From positions 496,001 through 560,000 of the forward strand of contig JAGMWG010000011.1 of assembly GCA_020744225.1 (NCBI GenBank): DNA of 64,000 nt. The letters are read 5' to 3'. Under the pieces are notes generated by a model that made no database searches, was not told the origin of the DNA, and saw nothing but the letters and a program-made list of their open reading frames with translations. The stretch comes from Paraphoma chrysanthemicola. Its lineage: Eukaryota > Ascomycota > Dothideomycetes > Pleosporales > Phaeosphaeriaceae. Positions 1 through 10,519 of the stretch are shown piece by piece (the first letter of the stretch is position 1; each line of letters begins with the position of its first letter). A program made the position numbers and the translations under genes.

Positions 1-491
1 ATGTGGTCTGCAACGAAAGTCGCACTCATTGTCTATCAAGCAATTCCAATTCTCATGACTGCTCAACAATATATCCTCAGTGCGTGTGCTCACCAGTCCC
101 AGGCTTCCAAATATTACTCTAATCTCCTTGGCATACACATCCGGCGTGAATGTCTATCTGTCGCTGCGTTTGATAGCTGCGATAGAGACATAGCGGGCAA
201 TTTTCGGTAAATGTCGAATGTCAGACGCGCCTAGGCTGAGGTCGAGTCGAACGTGCGGGCCTGCGTGCAACGACCAGGTGCAGCTGCCTCGGCTCAGTAG
301 TGTCCCCGCGTTGCTGCTAGACCCTTGCGCCGAAGGATGACAGCTTCCGCTACCAACTTATTTAGCATCCTTCCCCAGGTTTGCCATGCGGAGAATGTTA
401 AGTTTGTTGGTATTGCACTTTCATTTCTTCTCCTCGTCTCATCCACCTTGACGCTCTATCGCGATATTAGCATACTACAATACAGGCCGCA
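1..491. other. Left-edge intergenic region and promoter of the nitronate monooxygenase gene
   Basis: No supported gene. A 69-codon open frame at 1-210 has no recognisable domain and no splice continuation. The pyrimidine-rich stretch at about 415-480 just before the ATG at 492 looks like a fungal core promoter and 5' leader. Confidence 0.5.
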
Positions 492-1541
492 ATGTCGAAC
501 CCATCACTTCAGACGCCGCTCTCGAAGCTGCTGGGCATTCAATACCCCATCATCCTCGCCGGTATGGCGCGAACATCTGGTGGCCCACTCGCAGCTGCTG
601 TCTCCAACGCCGGTGGTCTGGGTGTCATCGGCGGCTTAGGCTATACCCCAGAACAACTACAATCAATCATCGACGACCTCAAGTCGAACCTCCGGGACAA
701 GTCGCTGCCCTTTGGCGTAGATCTTGCGCTTCCACAAGTCGGCGGAAGTGCTCGCAAGACAAATCACGACTACACTCATGGACAACTGGATGACCTTATT
801 GAGGTGACGATCAAGAATGGCGCAAAGTTATTCGTGAGCGCTGTGGGTGTGCCTCCGGCGCGAACAATCAAGAGACTGCATGAGGCGGGCATCCTCATCA
901 TGAACATGGTGGGACATCCTAAGCACGCGGTAAAGGCGTTGGACGCCGGCGTGGACATTGTCTGTGCCCAGGGCGGAGAAGGAGGAGGACATACGGGAGA
1001 CATTGCGAACAGCATCCTCATTCCCTCCGTGGTCGACGTTGCACGCAAGTACAAGAGCCCGCTTACTGGCCAGCCCGCTATGGTCGTTGCCGCAGGTGGA
1101 ATCTACAACGGGCGCAGTCTAGCGAGCAGCTTGATGCAAGGTGCGCAGGGCGTCTGGGTCGGCACACGTTTCGTCGCTTCGACTGAAGCCGGGTGCTCAC
1201 AGATGCACAAGGAGAATGTCGTCAGTGCCGATTTCACTGACACTGGCCGGACACTCGTCGTCAGCGGGCGCCCACTCCGCGTCAGGTATAACGACTACAT
1301 CAAGGACTGGCACTCGCGGGAGGATGAGATCAAAAAGCTGACAGATGCGGGAATTGTGCCACTTGCGAAGGATATGGACGATGGAAAGGACGTAGACATC
1401 CCATTCTTGATGGGGCAGGTGGCTGGTGTTATCCAGGAGATCAAGCCAGCAAAGGCAATTGTTGATGAGATGGTCCAAGAAGCAGTTGACATGCTGCGGT
1501 TAGGACAGACATATATTGGCGGTCCAAGTAGCAAGTTGTAG
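492..1541 (+). CDS. Nitronate monooxygenase (2-nitropropane dioxygenase family) with PTS1
   Basis: A single-exon gene for 349 residues. The product is an FMN-dependent TIM-barrel enzyme that oxidises alkyl nitronates, such as propionate-3-nitronate, to carbonyl compounds and nitrite. The sequence shows the family start (LLGIQYPIILAGMA near residues 14-27), the GGLGVIGG loop near 41-48, the AQGGEGGGHTG phosphate-binding stretch near 159-169, and VVAAGGIYNGR followed by GAQGVWVGTRF near 200-228. Length and order fit full-length fungal members. The last three residues are SKL, a canonical type-1 peroxisomal targeting signal, so the enzyme is probably peroxisomal. The start is the first ATG in frame with the conserved N-terminus. 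The class and PTS1 are seen directly; the substrate is family knowledge. Confidence 0.93.
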   Translation: MSNPSLQTPLSKLLGIQYPIILAGMARTSGGPLAAAVSNAGGLGVIGGLGYTPEQLQSIIDDLKSNLRDKSLPFGVDLALPQVGGSARKTNHDYTHGQLDDLIEVTIKNGAKLFVSAVGVPPARTIKRLHEAGILIMNMVGHPKHAVKALDAGVDIVCAQGGEGGGHTGDIANSILIPSVVDVARKYKSPLTGQPAMVVAAGGIYNGRSLASSLMQGAQGVWVGTRFVASTEAGCSQMHKENVVSADFTDTGRTLVVSGRPLRVRYNDYIKDWHSREDEIKKLTDAGIVPLAKDMDDGKDVDIPFLMGQVAGVIQEIKPAKAIVDEMVQEAVDMLRLGQTYIGGPSSKL

Positions 1542-2140
1542 CTATAGCATGATGCATGTTCCTTTTTTTATTCAAAATAGCTGAACCTCAACGTGTTGTT
1601 CTGTCTCAATACCAGTTTTCACATTCGAAGTTCCGAGGCATAGGCTCGTGTAACCTCCGATGGTCAAGGCGGGTTGAAACCAAACCTCGAATAGGTCGTC
1701 GCGTGGGCGTCGCACGGAACTTTATTGTTTCAAGGAGCAGACATCAACAATATGACCTACAATTTATTCCAGCAATTGCAGTCCATACTCAACTCTTCCT
1801 TTGAACGTCCAAAGGGCTTCCCTTGCCATACCAGTGGACTCTGGATGATCGACACCGGGATTAAACGCCTCCAACCAGCAAGAAAGGAGAAGCTGGAAGG
1901 CGCCGCATCGCAATCTCACGAGACAACCGCACAATCCCCCTCTGATAATAGCCGTCACACGTGTCTTGCGCAAATCTAATAGCCTTAGCACCGTCCCGTT
2001 TCTCACGAACCAGACCCTGGCTTGTGCCGCCCGCTACTGGTGATAGTCTGACACTCCCGCGGCGCTGTCGCTCGCGATCTCCCAGCGCCCATAGATGACG
2101 CTGTGTTGGCGGTCTACATTTTGACGGAGCGGTGCAATCC
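1542..2140. other. Intergenic region between the monooxygenase and kinase genes
   Basis: No gene recognised. It holds the 3' end of the monooxygenase transcript and the 5' region of the kinase. Short open frames on both strands show no domain or codon pattern that I can support. Confidence 0.5.
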
Positions 2141-4894
2141 ATGCAGTCTAATCTCAGAGCTCAGGCTGAGATTCAAGCCCAGAGGAAGAAGGTACGTCAC
2201 TCCTGGCACAGCATCGACTGCGCAAGCAATGCGCCGCGCGCATCTGCGGATAGCCGGCGTTGCCTTTCGCCAAAAGAAATTCCAAGTCACTCGGCGCCCG
2301 GACAAGTACTGAGACTGAGAAACAGCAGCTTGCGAATTCGTATAAGCAACTCCTCGAGTAAGAAGCACACCACGCCCCCGGCGCACCTCCGAAGCGGCAT
2401 GCTAATTGCGCGCCAGTGAATTCGCCGCGACCGATTTGAAAACTGTGGGGAACTACACACTGGGAAAGCTCATAGGCAAAGGAAGCTTTGGAAAAGTCTA
2501 CTTGGCGTCGCATAAGCTCAGCAATGGCTCCAAGGTCCGCGGCCTCATCACAGTGGCGAGAAAGGAGGAAAAGGCTGACTTCCAACAGGTCGTACTCAAG
2601 TCCGCGAAAAAGGACGACGCCAACCTCGCGCGAGAGATCCACCACCATCGCCAGTTCATACATCCGCACATTGCGCGTCTATACGAGGTCATAGTCACCG
2701 AGGAGCTGGTTTGGCTGGTGCTGGAGTACTGTCCAGGTGCGGCGCGATACTCACGTGCTCAGACTTGCATGACTGACACATGGCAGGCGATGAACTGTAC
2801 AACTACCTCCTCCAGAAGGGCGCGCTCGAGCCCTCGAAGGTCCAGCGCATATTCACCCAACTCGTTGGCGCCGTCTCCTACGTCCACAACAAGTCCTGCG
2901 TCCACCGCGACCTCAAACTCGAGAACATACTGCTGGACAAACATGGAGATGTCAAGCTGGTCGACTTTGGCTTCACACGAGAATACGAGGGCAAATCGAA
3001 CTACTTGCAAACATGGTGCGGGACGGTGTGCTACAGCGCGCCAGAGATGCTCAAGGGCGAAAAGTACGCTGGTGAAAAGGTGGACGTTTGGAGTCTAGGG
3101 ATCATATTATACGCATTACTGGTTGGCGAACTGCCGTTTGACGAGGACGACGAAAACGTTACGAAGATGAGGATATTGAAGGAAGAGCCCAAATACCCGG
3201 AAAACTTTCCAGCGCAGGCGAAGGAGTTGTGCCAGGCATTACTGTCGAAACGGCCGATATTAAGACCTACGTTGGCGGATATATTGCAGAACCCGTGGTT
3301 GTCCGAGCATGCGCCGCGGCAACAGGAGACATTGAAGCTACAACAACCGGCGCCGTTTTCGACGGAGCTGGAGAAGGAAGTGCTGCATCGTATGCGCGCG
3401 GCTGGAGTGGATATTGACATGGTCATTGAGAATGTGTTGGCACAGCGCTGTGATGCCCTGGCTGGTTGGTGGGCGCTGCTGCTTGAGAAGGAAGAGCGGA
3501 AAGCAAAGAGGAGGGAGCGCAAGCGCAAGGAAAGAGAGGCGGAAGCAAAGAGTCTCAGACGATTAAGTGCCGCAAGTAGTCGTCTGGACAAGCTTGCGCC
3601 GACAATAAGAGAGACGGATGAAGAGGGATTACATTCGCCAACACCTGGCGACACACCAAAGAGTCGTGGCAGATCGACGAATCGAAGGAGTCTACATGGT
3701 AAGTTGCGTAAAGGTCCCACACATGTCATACTAACCAGCGTAGGCGCTCCTGAACTTCCTCGCTTGCCGGAATTTGATACTGGTCTTGTTCTCCCCTCAT
3801 CTGAGAAGCCATTGCCACCCATCGAGCCGTATCGAAGTCGCACTTCGCACTCATCTTCACGACCTCCTCTTCCCGCCAAAGACCTCGATAGACGGCGATC
3901 CCGCAGCAGCATGCTTCAAGTCGTATCAAACCCCGACCTCCTTCATCCGAACGGCTTTGTCCCCAAGAATCAACGCCGCCGAAAGCAACCGTTCATCAAT
4001 CACCTCCTATCCCTCCGGAATTGGATCAAAGAAACGAGCAAAAGAGCAAGAAGTCCCAACTCCAAAGCCAGCAGCAGTGGCCAAAAGAGCCCCAAGCTCC
4101 CCGAAAGCAAAAGCCCCGATTCGCGCCGCCGCCTCAGCGCCGCAAACCGCTCCTCCATCCTCTCCAATCCAAGCATTCCCCCATCAACCCACCCACTACC
4201 GCGCCCTCGCGTCTCCACCAACGGTTCCGGCAGCGTCCGCCGCCTCTCCGCCAGCCCCGCTCCACTCACACCACGCTCTTCCTACCGCCGATCCAGCGGC
4301 GGTCTCCGCGGTAGGAAATCCACATCCTCATCCGTGTCCTCGATCCGATCCATGCCACATCACCACCACTCGCACTCGAAAGCGTCGTCCACATCGTCAG
4401 CCTCCATCACGTCCCCCGCCGTCAGTGTATCCGGACACTCGCACAAACTCGCCAAATCGCCACACGCAAGCGTAAAAGTCCTGCCCGCGACACCCACATC
4501 CTCGTCGTTCCCGTCAAACATCCGCCTCGTACGCACAGGCGGATTAAGTCTGAACGTCAGTAATGCCGAGGGGAATAGTGCTTTCGGCGCCGTGCCTCCT
4601 CCCTCACCTGGCTTTCCCTCGGGCCTCGTCTTCGCGAAACGCAAACGCAGCCCATTTAAAGGGCCCATGCTCAACGTCAACACGCAGGGCAGTCCAGGCG
4701 GATGGCGCAGGACAAGCGACGCCGGGAGTCGGAGTCATAGTGTGCAGGGCCGCCGGAGTGGTGAGATTATGGGCATCACGGAAGAGGAGGAAGAAGAAGA
4801 AGTTGAAGAAGTCGATGATTTCGGAAGTCCGGCGCTCAAGGAGGGCGAGTATGTTGAAGAGGAGAGGAGCCCGCGGACGCCGGAGAAGAGGTAA
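2141..4894 (+). CDS. CAMK/SNF1-like serine/threonine protein kinase with long basic C-terminal tail
   Basis: Model: exons 2141-2191, 2287-2357, 2417-2534, 2589-2736, 2787-3698 and 3744-4894, giving 816 residues with every join in frame. After a short helical N-terminus (residues 1-45) lies a kinase domain. It has the glycine loop GKGSFGKVY, the lysine in VVLKSAKK, the catalytic loop HRDLKLEN, the DFG motif in DFGFTRE and a CYSAPE activation-segment end. The domain resembles the fungal ppk16/KIN-type CAMK kinases. After about residue 330 come a charged helical stretch and then a long Ser/Pro/Arg-rich, probably disordered tail with an acidic patch near the end. The introns at 2535-2588 (54 nt) and 3699-3743 (45 nt) are multiples of three and stop-free, so an ORF caller reads through them. 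They are called introns because of GT..AG ends, CTGAC or CTAAC branch points and kinase-family continuity. The target is unknown. Confidence 0.85.
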
Positions 4895-5426
4895 GCATAC
4901 CGTACCTTTTTTATATTGGGGGTTTTGGATTGGTGTATATTCTGGTGAAGGTTGTTGTTGATGATGATGTGCATGTGCATATACGTGCGAGCATTTTTCT
5001 CCGGGCGATTTTGGGTTTTTCTGCTGTTGTTATTTGATTCATAGCGTACGTTCGTCTACGCTATTTACTTTGTTCCCAATTTTTTTCTCCTTTTCTTTCT
5101 TTACATAGAACTTTTTGTTCGACATACGGAGACGGGGGCTTGGTGCGCATATTTCTTGGATACCTTTTTGCTTTTCCCCCTTCTTGTTCTTCGACCTCCT
5201 ACGTACCACTTTTGGATGGGCAGATGATGGGAATGACGATAGCTAGGCAAGGCGGGTTTCATATGTACATATACAAAACCTGTTCTTGGTTCACTTGACA
5301 ACGCCTGGCGAGGTGCATATCTCTTTACAGCTATGTGTGAATGGTTACAGAATGCTGTTGGGCTTTGGAATGAGCATCCTAGAGATCACGAGTGTGATAT
5401 AGCATGGCTCAAGGAGCAATTCTTTC
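4895..5426. other. Intergenic region after the kinase gene
   Basis: AT- and T-run-rich 3' flank of the kinase gene followed by unique-looking sequence up to the 5S rRNA gene. No coding potential is supported. Confidence 0.5.
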
Positions 5427-5545
5427 ACATACGACCACAGGCTGAGGAACACACTGGATCCCGTTCGCTCTCCACACGTTAAACCTCTGACCGGTGGGTT
5501 AGTAGTCAGGTGGGTGACCACTGGCGAATACCCACTGTTGTATGT
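5427..5545 (+). rRNA. 5S ribosomal RNA gene (dispersed copy)
   Basis: A 119-nt match by eye to the filamentous-fungal 5S rRNA. The 5' end ACATACGACCACAGG pairs with the 3' end TGTTGTATGT to form helix I. GGATCCCGTTCGCTC matches the helix III loop, and GGGTTAGTAGTCAGGTGGG plus TGACCACTGGCGAATACC matches the internal control region and 3' half. A pol III terminator (ATTTTTG) follows immediately. Single scattered 5S genes are usual in filamentous ascomycetes. All stems appear able to form, so I read it as intact, although expression cannot be judged. Confidence 0.88.
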
Positions 5546-5603
5546 ATTTTTGAACTTTTATTTGCTTCTTCATGCCTTTGTTACCTAGTCAGTGGAAGTG
5601 GCA

Positions 5604-5770
5604 CAGTAAAACCTCGGGATAAGCAATTTGTCTTGGCCAAATTTGACCATACAAATTTGGCTCAGCTTGCCCACAGAAGGGAGTTTTGCTAGTCAAATCC
5701 TCCTCGATATAAGCAAACATATCGACGTAAGCAACATTTTTGGGGCCTTGCTTATCTCGGGATTTAACTG
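5604..5770. mobile_element. pogo/Fot1-type MITE, 167 bp with terminal inverted repeats
   Basis: The left end CAGTAAAACCTCGGGATAAG and the right end, read on the minus strand as CAGTTAAATCCCGAGATAAG, form imperfect terminal inverted repeats of about 23 bp. The interior is non-coding, with further GATATAAGCAAAC-type subterminal repeats. The right flank is TA and the left flank is CA, so one base of an expected TA target duplication has changed. Ends beginning CAGT at TA sites are typical of the pogo/Fot1 branch of Tc1-mariner elements. No transposase is encoded here, so it would need a full-length partner elsewhere in the genome. Confidence 0.72.
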
Positions 5771-5820
5771 TAGTAAGTTGTATTAGCTGGTTGCATGTGC
5801 ACAGCCACAACCAACCACAG

Positions 5821-5848
5821 CCTTAAGCCTTCAGCCTTAAGCCTTCAG
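5821..5848. repeat. Two perfect 14-bp tandem repeats
   Basis: The unit CCTTAAGCCTTCAG occurs twice head to tail, with a partial third copy following. It lies between the MITE and the HET relic. No function is evident. Confidence 0.8.
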
Positions 5849-5962
5849 CCTTGCAATATACATGCGCTGTCATCTTCACACAGCTCCTTCACCGCGTCTA
5901 CTAAACTCGTTTACGACTCTTCAAATGCAGCTACTTTGAGAACAGCCTTGACTTCTTGAGAA

Positions 5963-6430
5963 ATGCGCCTCATCCATATTCAGGATGACGGCCAGAAAGA
6001 CGGGCCGTTGCAATTGTCCATGGTTGAGCTCACTGGTAGCGAGATCGATCGGAAACGATATGCCATCCTTTCGCACCGTTGGAGGGAGGATGAAGTCCTC
6101 TTCGTCGACATGGCAGGCGATGGCAAAGGTGCTCGACTGAAAAAGGGCTATAGCAAAGTCATGTCGTCCTGCAGGGTTGCATATGAAAGAGGTTACCATT
6201 ACTTATGGTGCGATACCTGCTGTATCAGGATTGCCCTCCTAGTTGCAAATACCTCACAAGAACACAAGAAATTGCCGCCAGAACGGATGGGCTTGGTTCG
6301 AACTCACAAAGGTACACAATGTAAGCCTGCTTACTGAGCCTAAGAATTTGGAAGTCAATACTTCAAAAATGCCCAGATTTATGCCTGGCTAGGCCAAAAA
6401 ATAGGCCAGAATGGTTGCTAGCTATGTTAT
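5963..6430 (+). pseudogene. Broken HET-domain gene (N-terminal relic)
   Basis: The open frame 5963-6337 begins MRLIHIQDDG and runs through the hallmark first HET motif (YAILSHRWREDEVLFVDM) to YLWCDTCCI, the second motif. After that the frame is lost. Pieces of the expected continuation occur in other frames: a segment near 6285-6305 reads NGWAWFE, and 6360-6418 reads YFKNAQIYAWLG, matching the usual stretch after the second motif. The remaining HET domain and the C-terminus are missing. Known HET-domain proteins trigger incompatibility cell death on meeting non-self partners. This copy looks inactive, although a 124-residue truncated product is possible. Confidence 0.7.
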
Positions 6431-7060
6431 GCATTATGAGAAGGAGAGTTATACCAAAAAGGCCAAGGGCGCATAATTGTAAGTCAATTAACAGTCTGCG
6501 ATCTCCCTATCAGGCGCGCTTGTAAGGCGAAGCCTTATGCAGCACCGCCTGTACGATATATACAGTTCTGCACATGCTGATCGATGTTCATCAACCATAC
6601 GTACCCTTTCGGGTGCATGCCGTGGTGGGTGCAGACCTACGTCCTGACAATTCCCAGAGATCTTATCAATCTGTACGTACTACTATGGCGAGCATTATCA
6701 TTCTAGATATCTACAGAGCAAGTGCAGGCATTGATGAGGGGTAGTATGTGGAAGAGAGAGGAAAAGTTGGGGCGGGGGTTTGGAGGGGGCTCATACTGCC
6801 GCTCAGACCACTGTCAAAGCTGCTGCCTAATGATGGATCAATACTCATATCAAATCCCATACAACGTTGCATTTTGCCAGTTATATTCTCCTCAACATTT
6901 AATTTTACATATACCTCCTGGTAGCTGGAAAGGACTGTTTGTCGAAAGTGTTCCCCCGTGGCGTGGGAGAGGGATGATGGCCAACTGTTGCGATGCTACG
7001 AGCGGGGCTACCCACACGCTTACACGCTTTGTATCGCCTCCTCACGAGACCTCAAGAACT
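6431..7060. other. Intergenic region between the HET relic and the intact HET gene
   Basis: No gene recognised. The frame that opens upstream of the HET gene from 6722 is readable but lacks any HET-family similarity before about 7100, so it is treated as promoter and leader sequence. Confidence 0.45.
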
Positions 7061-9113
7061 ATGAGACTGCTGTTAGCTTCTGATACAATTCCCATAACGA
7101 TGCGACCTCTTGGTTGGTGTCAAATCTGTGTGAATCTGGCATGGTACTACGAACAGGGTAAAACATGTTCTATTCATTTTCAAATCTCCTTTGAGAGACT
7201 TCGAGAAGGTTCAAATTCGGGTTGCATATACTGCACAATCATGTGTATCACGAGAAGGCTGTATGCTCCGGAAATGCCAGATGGGATTAACAACGTTTGT
7301 GTTCATTCAGATCACATGAGCTCCAACTCTCCGAGGTTTTGTTTGCGTTGGCCAGAAAGTGGTAGGGAAGAAGCTTGGTTAGGAGATCACGATAACAGAG
7401 ATATCCAGATCCATATCTCACTTTGTCCGCAGGCAGACCCATGGGATCGGTTCCAGAGAAGGCAAAGCATACCTTCATCTGCGAGGTCGAGCGAAACCGT
7501 TTCTTTCTGTAAAGACAAGCTACAAGAATGCATTGCAACCCACGAAAAATGCCATCGTGGGCACGGATGGCTTCCCACCCGTCTACTATTTCTTGGGGAC
7601 GGGCTACGTGCGATAAGACTGATTGAGACTTGCAACTTGGAGACTCGCCACTACGCTGCTTTAAGCCATCCCTGGGGAGTTTTCCGGAACATCAAATTAG
7701 AGAGCAGCAACGAAGCATCGATGAAGCAATTAATTCCCTGGGACACGCTTCCACGGACATATCATGACACCTTCTGGTTTTGTCGAAGGTTGAGAATAGA
7801 CTATCTGTGGATAGATTCGGTTTGCATAAGACAGGACGACAGTCAAGACTGGAACTTTGAGGCGGCAAAGATGGTAACTACTGAGTGTCTTATTATGTGA
7901 CTATGGAGCTGACCGAAACAAGGCTGACGTATACGAGAACGCACTTCTTGTTATCGCCGCAAGTTCTTGCCGCAGCACGCAAGACTCTTTTCTGAATCCT
8001 CGAACGCCCGCACAATGTGGGCCTATTGTCGTTGCATGGAGTGACAATTACGAATCGAAGCCTACACTGCAAGTTCAAAAGATACCAAAAACGGGGTTTC
8101 ATTTGCCGCGAGGTATGGATACAACAGACCCGTTGGACGAAAGGGCATGGGCATTTCAAGAGAAAATGCTTGCATGCAGGCTCATAAACTTCACAAATGG
8201 AGATGTTCAATGGTCCTGCAAATCCGCCTGTTTCTGCGAATGTCCAAAAGAATGGAAGAATTGGCCGAGAATGGAAGGCCATGACATACCAGCGACCACA
8301 CAAGAATGGAAAAACGCTATAAGCGACTACTCTGGTTTGAGCCTAACATACCTGAGTGACCGGTTACCAGCGTTATCCGGCTTAGCAACAAGATTCCACC
8401 AGAACTGCAATGCCAAATATCTTGCAGGTCTTTGGTACAATGATGAATTCATTGAACAGCTACTCTGGTGCAAAGAGGCCAAGAAAGTCAATACTGGCCA
8501 AGTTGACTGTCAGGCTTATCGTGCTCCAACCTTTTCGTGGGCCAGCATAAATGCCAAAGTTCGGTGGTGTCATTCTGCAGGATACATGCATGCCTATATC
8601 ACAGTCGATGATGCAAAGTGTACGCCCAAGACTGAGAACCCTTTTGGAGAAGTGAGTGACGGGTACATAAAGGTTCGAGGACGTAGAGTACGACTTTTTT
8701 TGCAACAGCCAGCAACAAAACAGGCGCAGCCTGCTTTCATCTCTGCAAATGGTCAAAGATTGAGTCTACTCTTCTATCTAGATATACCCACGGGATATAC
8801 CTATTTTCGGAAGTTCGGGATACACGATCAAAATGAGGTTCGATTACAAAGAAGTATGCAATGGTTGACAGAAGAAGCCGGAAACCTTCCACAATATATC
8901 CCTATCAGTGTACTTCGAATCTGTGCTTGCGGGCCATATAAGAGCGACATCTTCATGGTTTTGGTCGAATCCTTTCATGTTCCAGGCACATACGAGCGTT
9001 TGGGGTTGATCTGGACCTGGGGCGGACTTGTAAGAGACGCGGAAAAAGAGAGCTTAGGACATTTATTGAAATGTTGGGAGTCTTCGCCAATAGAGGAGAT
9101 AACAATTGTGTGA
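7061..9113 (+). CDS. HET-domain (heterokaryon incompatibility) protein
   Basis: Two exons, 7061-7873 and 7923-9113, encode 667 residues. An N-terminal cysteine-containing region (GWCQIC ... SGCIYC) of the kind often found before HET domains is followed by the three HET blocks: YAALSHPWG near residue 197, LWIDSVCIRQDD near 248, and VYENALLVIAAS across the splice join. The later DERAWAFQEKML and SWASIN segments are also typical. The 49-bp intron has GTAACT and a CTGAC branch point. The start is uncertain: ATG 7061 and ATG 7100 are both possible, and the frame stays open to 6722. HET domains are known to drive cell death in fungal self/non-self recognition. The partner locus is not identified. 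It is the intact neighbour of the broken HET copy at 5963. Confidence 0.85.
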
Positions 9114-9478
9114 AGATTCGACCGCAGGAGAACCATCTGCGCACTCTTTAATGATACACAATTCTGAGCCATTTCGCAAATTTGGGCTTCTTTTCATTCG
9201 TAGACAGGCTCTGGCGCGCAAGGTTGGAGAAATGGTGAAGGGCTGCGGGAAGCAAGTAGGACGGTACCGTAGTCTCAAAGTCGACACTTTAAGAGTGTGT
9301 AAAGAATGAGCTTACCAAGCTTGGCATACAGGAGCTGGAGAATGTTGAGTACATTCGTTACCCCTGAGACCATAAGGAAGGACATGGAGTTTGAAGGCTT
9401 GACCTGACAGACGAAAGCGCTTGGCTCTTGGTAGGAAAGTGTGAGACGATTATAGCTGAAATCACTACTGCTACTTCA
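9114..9478. other. Intergenic region
   Basis: Between the 3' end of the HET gene and the 3' end of the convergent small membrane protein gene. No supported feature. Confidence 0.5.
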
Positions 9479-10018
9479 CTAATCTACTCTCTTCCCACTG
9501 GCTTTGAACAAGACCGTAGAACGACCAATTCTATCAAAGACGCCACTGAAATGCCAGTTGATGTAGCCTCCGTCTCCCAAATTGATAACTTTTCCATCTT
9601 TGAACACTACCACCCTATACGGAATTGCATTTTGTACTGGGTCCATGTAGTCCACAACCGCCTCTGCTACCACATCATCACTGTTGAACAGGTATTCCAG
9701 CTGCTCGTTAATTACCAGGCAGTTGAGCGTGCTCTTGTGTCTGTAATACGCGAAGTAGTTGTGCAGTCGCTCTACCCATTGCGCGCGATTCATAGTAGCA
9801 TGATCTGCAGCGGAAATGGAGGTGGGAACCGGACCGGTGGTCGGCAGGGTGCTGGCATCGAATTCAGACTTTTCGTTGCTGGGCCGTTCGTGGGTGGGAA
9901 GTCGAGTCGATGTTTCTTTGCGCACGAGCTTGAGATAGAGCGTTCCGAGAATGAAAGCTACTCCAAGTAGAGAGAGAAATAGTGAGGCTGAGGAGAGTGG
10001 TTGCATGGTGACAATCAT
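9479..10018 (-). CDS. Hypothetical protein with N-terminal membrane anchor
   Basis: A single-exon frame of 179 residues. Residues 6-28 form a hydrophobic segment (SSASLFLSLLGVAFILGTLY) followed by basic residues, which suggests a signal anchor. A low-complexity linker follows, then a compact C-terminal part with a glycine- and aromatic-rich end (INLGDGGYINWHFSG) that looks like a folded beta domain. I do not recognise the family. An almost equally long frame lies on the opposite strand (9428-9970) but has no such organisation. ATG 10006 (MQPLSS) is an alternative start. Confidence 0.5.
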   Translation of the reverse strand: MIVTMQPLSSASLFLSLLGVAFILGTLYLKLVRKETSTRLPTHERPSNEKSEFDASTLPTTGPVPTSISAADHATMNRAQWVERLHNYFAYYRHKSTLNCLVINEQLEYLFNSDDVVAEAVVDYMDPVQNAIPYRVVVFKDGKVINLGDGGYINWHFSGVFDRIGRSTVLFKASGKRVD

Positions 10019-10519
10019 CTGAGTGCAGTCTACAGGCGGAGCGAGTTAGCAAATTACATATTGGAATACAACACGGTTTACTAAGCTGTACCTCAGTGAT
10101 TGGATTGCTGTCGATCACGATTTGTGACAAGCACTATGGACCTGAACCTGCAAGAATAACAAGTCGAAATATTAGACTCGTGTCGCTAGCCGCTCTCTAT
10201 ACATGTGCTGACCCCTCATCCCCAGGCAGAAATGGCGAAGAGCACTGTAGGCTGTCAGACTTTAGCGTGCTGCGACGCAAGAATACGTGGACCAATCAGC
10301 ATTAAATTCCGTTCTACAACCATACCATTTCACAGCCTCAGCCATTTGGGGGCTAAAACACAGTCGCAGATATGCCTTCCGGTGAGACCGAACTTTCCAT
10401 GAGGCTGAAAGCTTGTGACTGCAGTAGTGCTAATATCGCCTCAACTTTGCCAGGTACTTGCGCTTCCCTTACATGCTTTATCCCAGAAGAAAATTCTCAC
10501 TACGTCTGCCGTGAAACCG
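10019..10519. other. Divergent intergenic region upstream of the ankyrin gene
   Basis: Shared upstream region of the minus-strand small membrane protein and the plus-strand ankyrin gene. No recognised motif. The frames at 10096-10629 are unsupported. Confidence 0.45.

Noticed and set aside
3774..4475. 233-codon ORF overlapping the first kinase gene
   Set aside because: Shadow frame of the Ser/Pro-rich kinase tail; proline- and histidine-rich only because of codon composition.
6296..6306. GGTTCGAACTC resembling a tRNA B box
   Set aside because: No flanking T-stem, anticodon arm or acceptor pairing; it lies inside the HET relic.
9428..9970. 180-codon plus-strand ORF
   Set aside because: It mirrors the 179-codon minus-strand frame, which has a signal anchor and a more protein-like composition.
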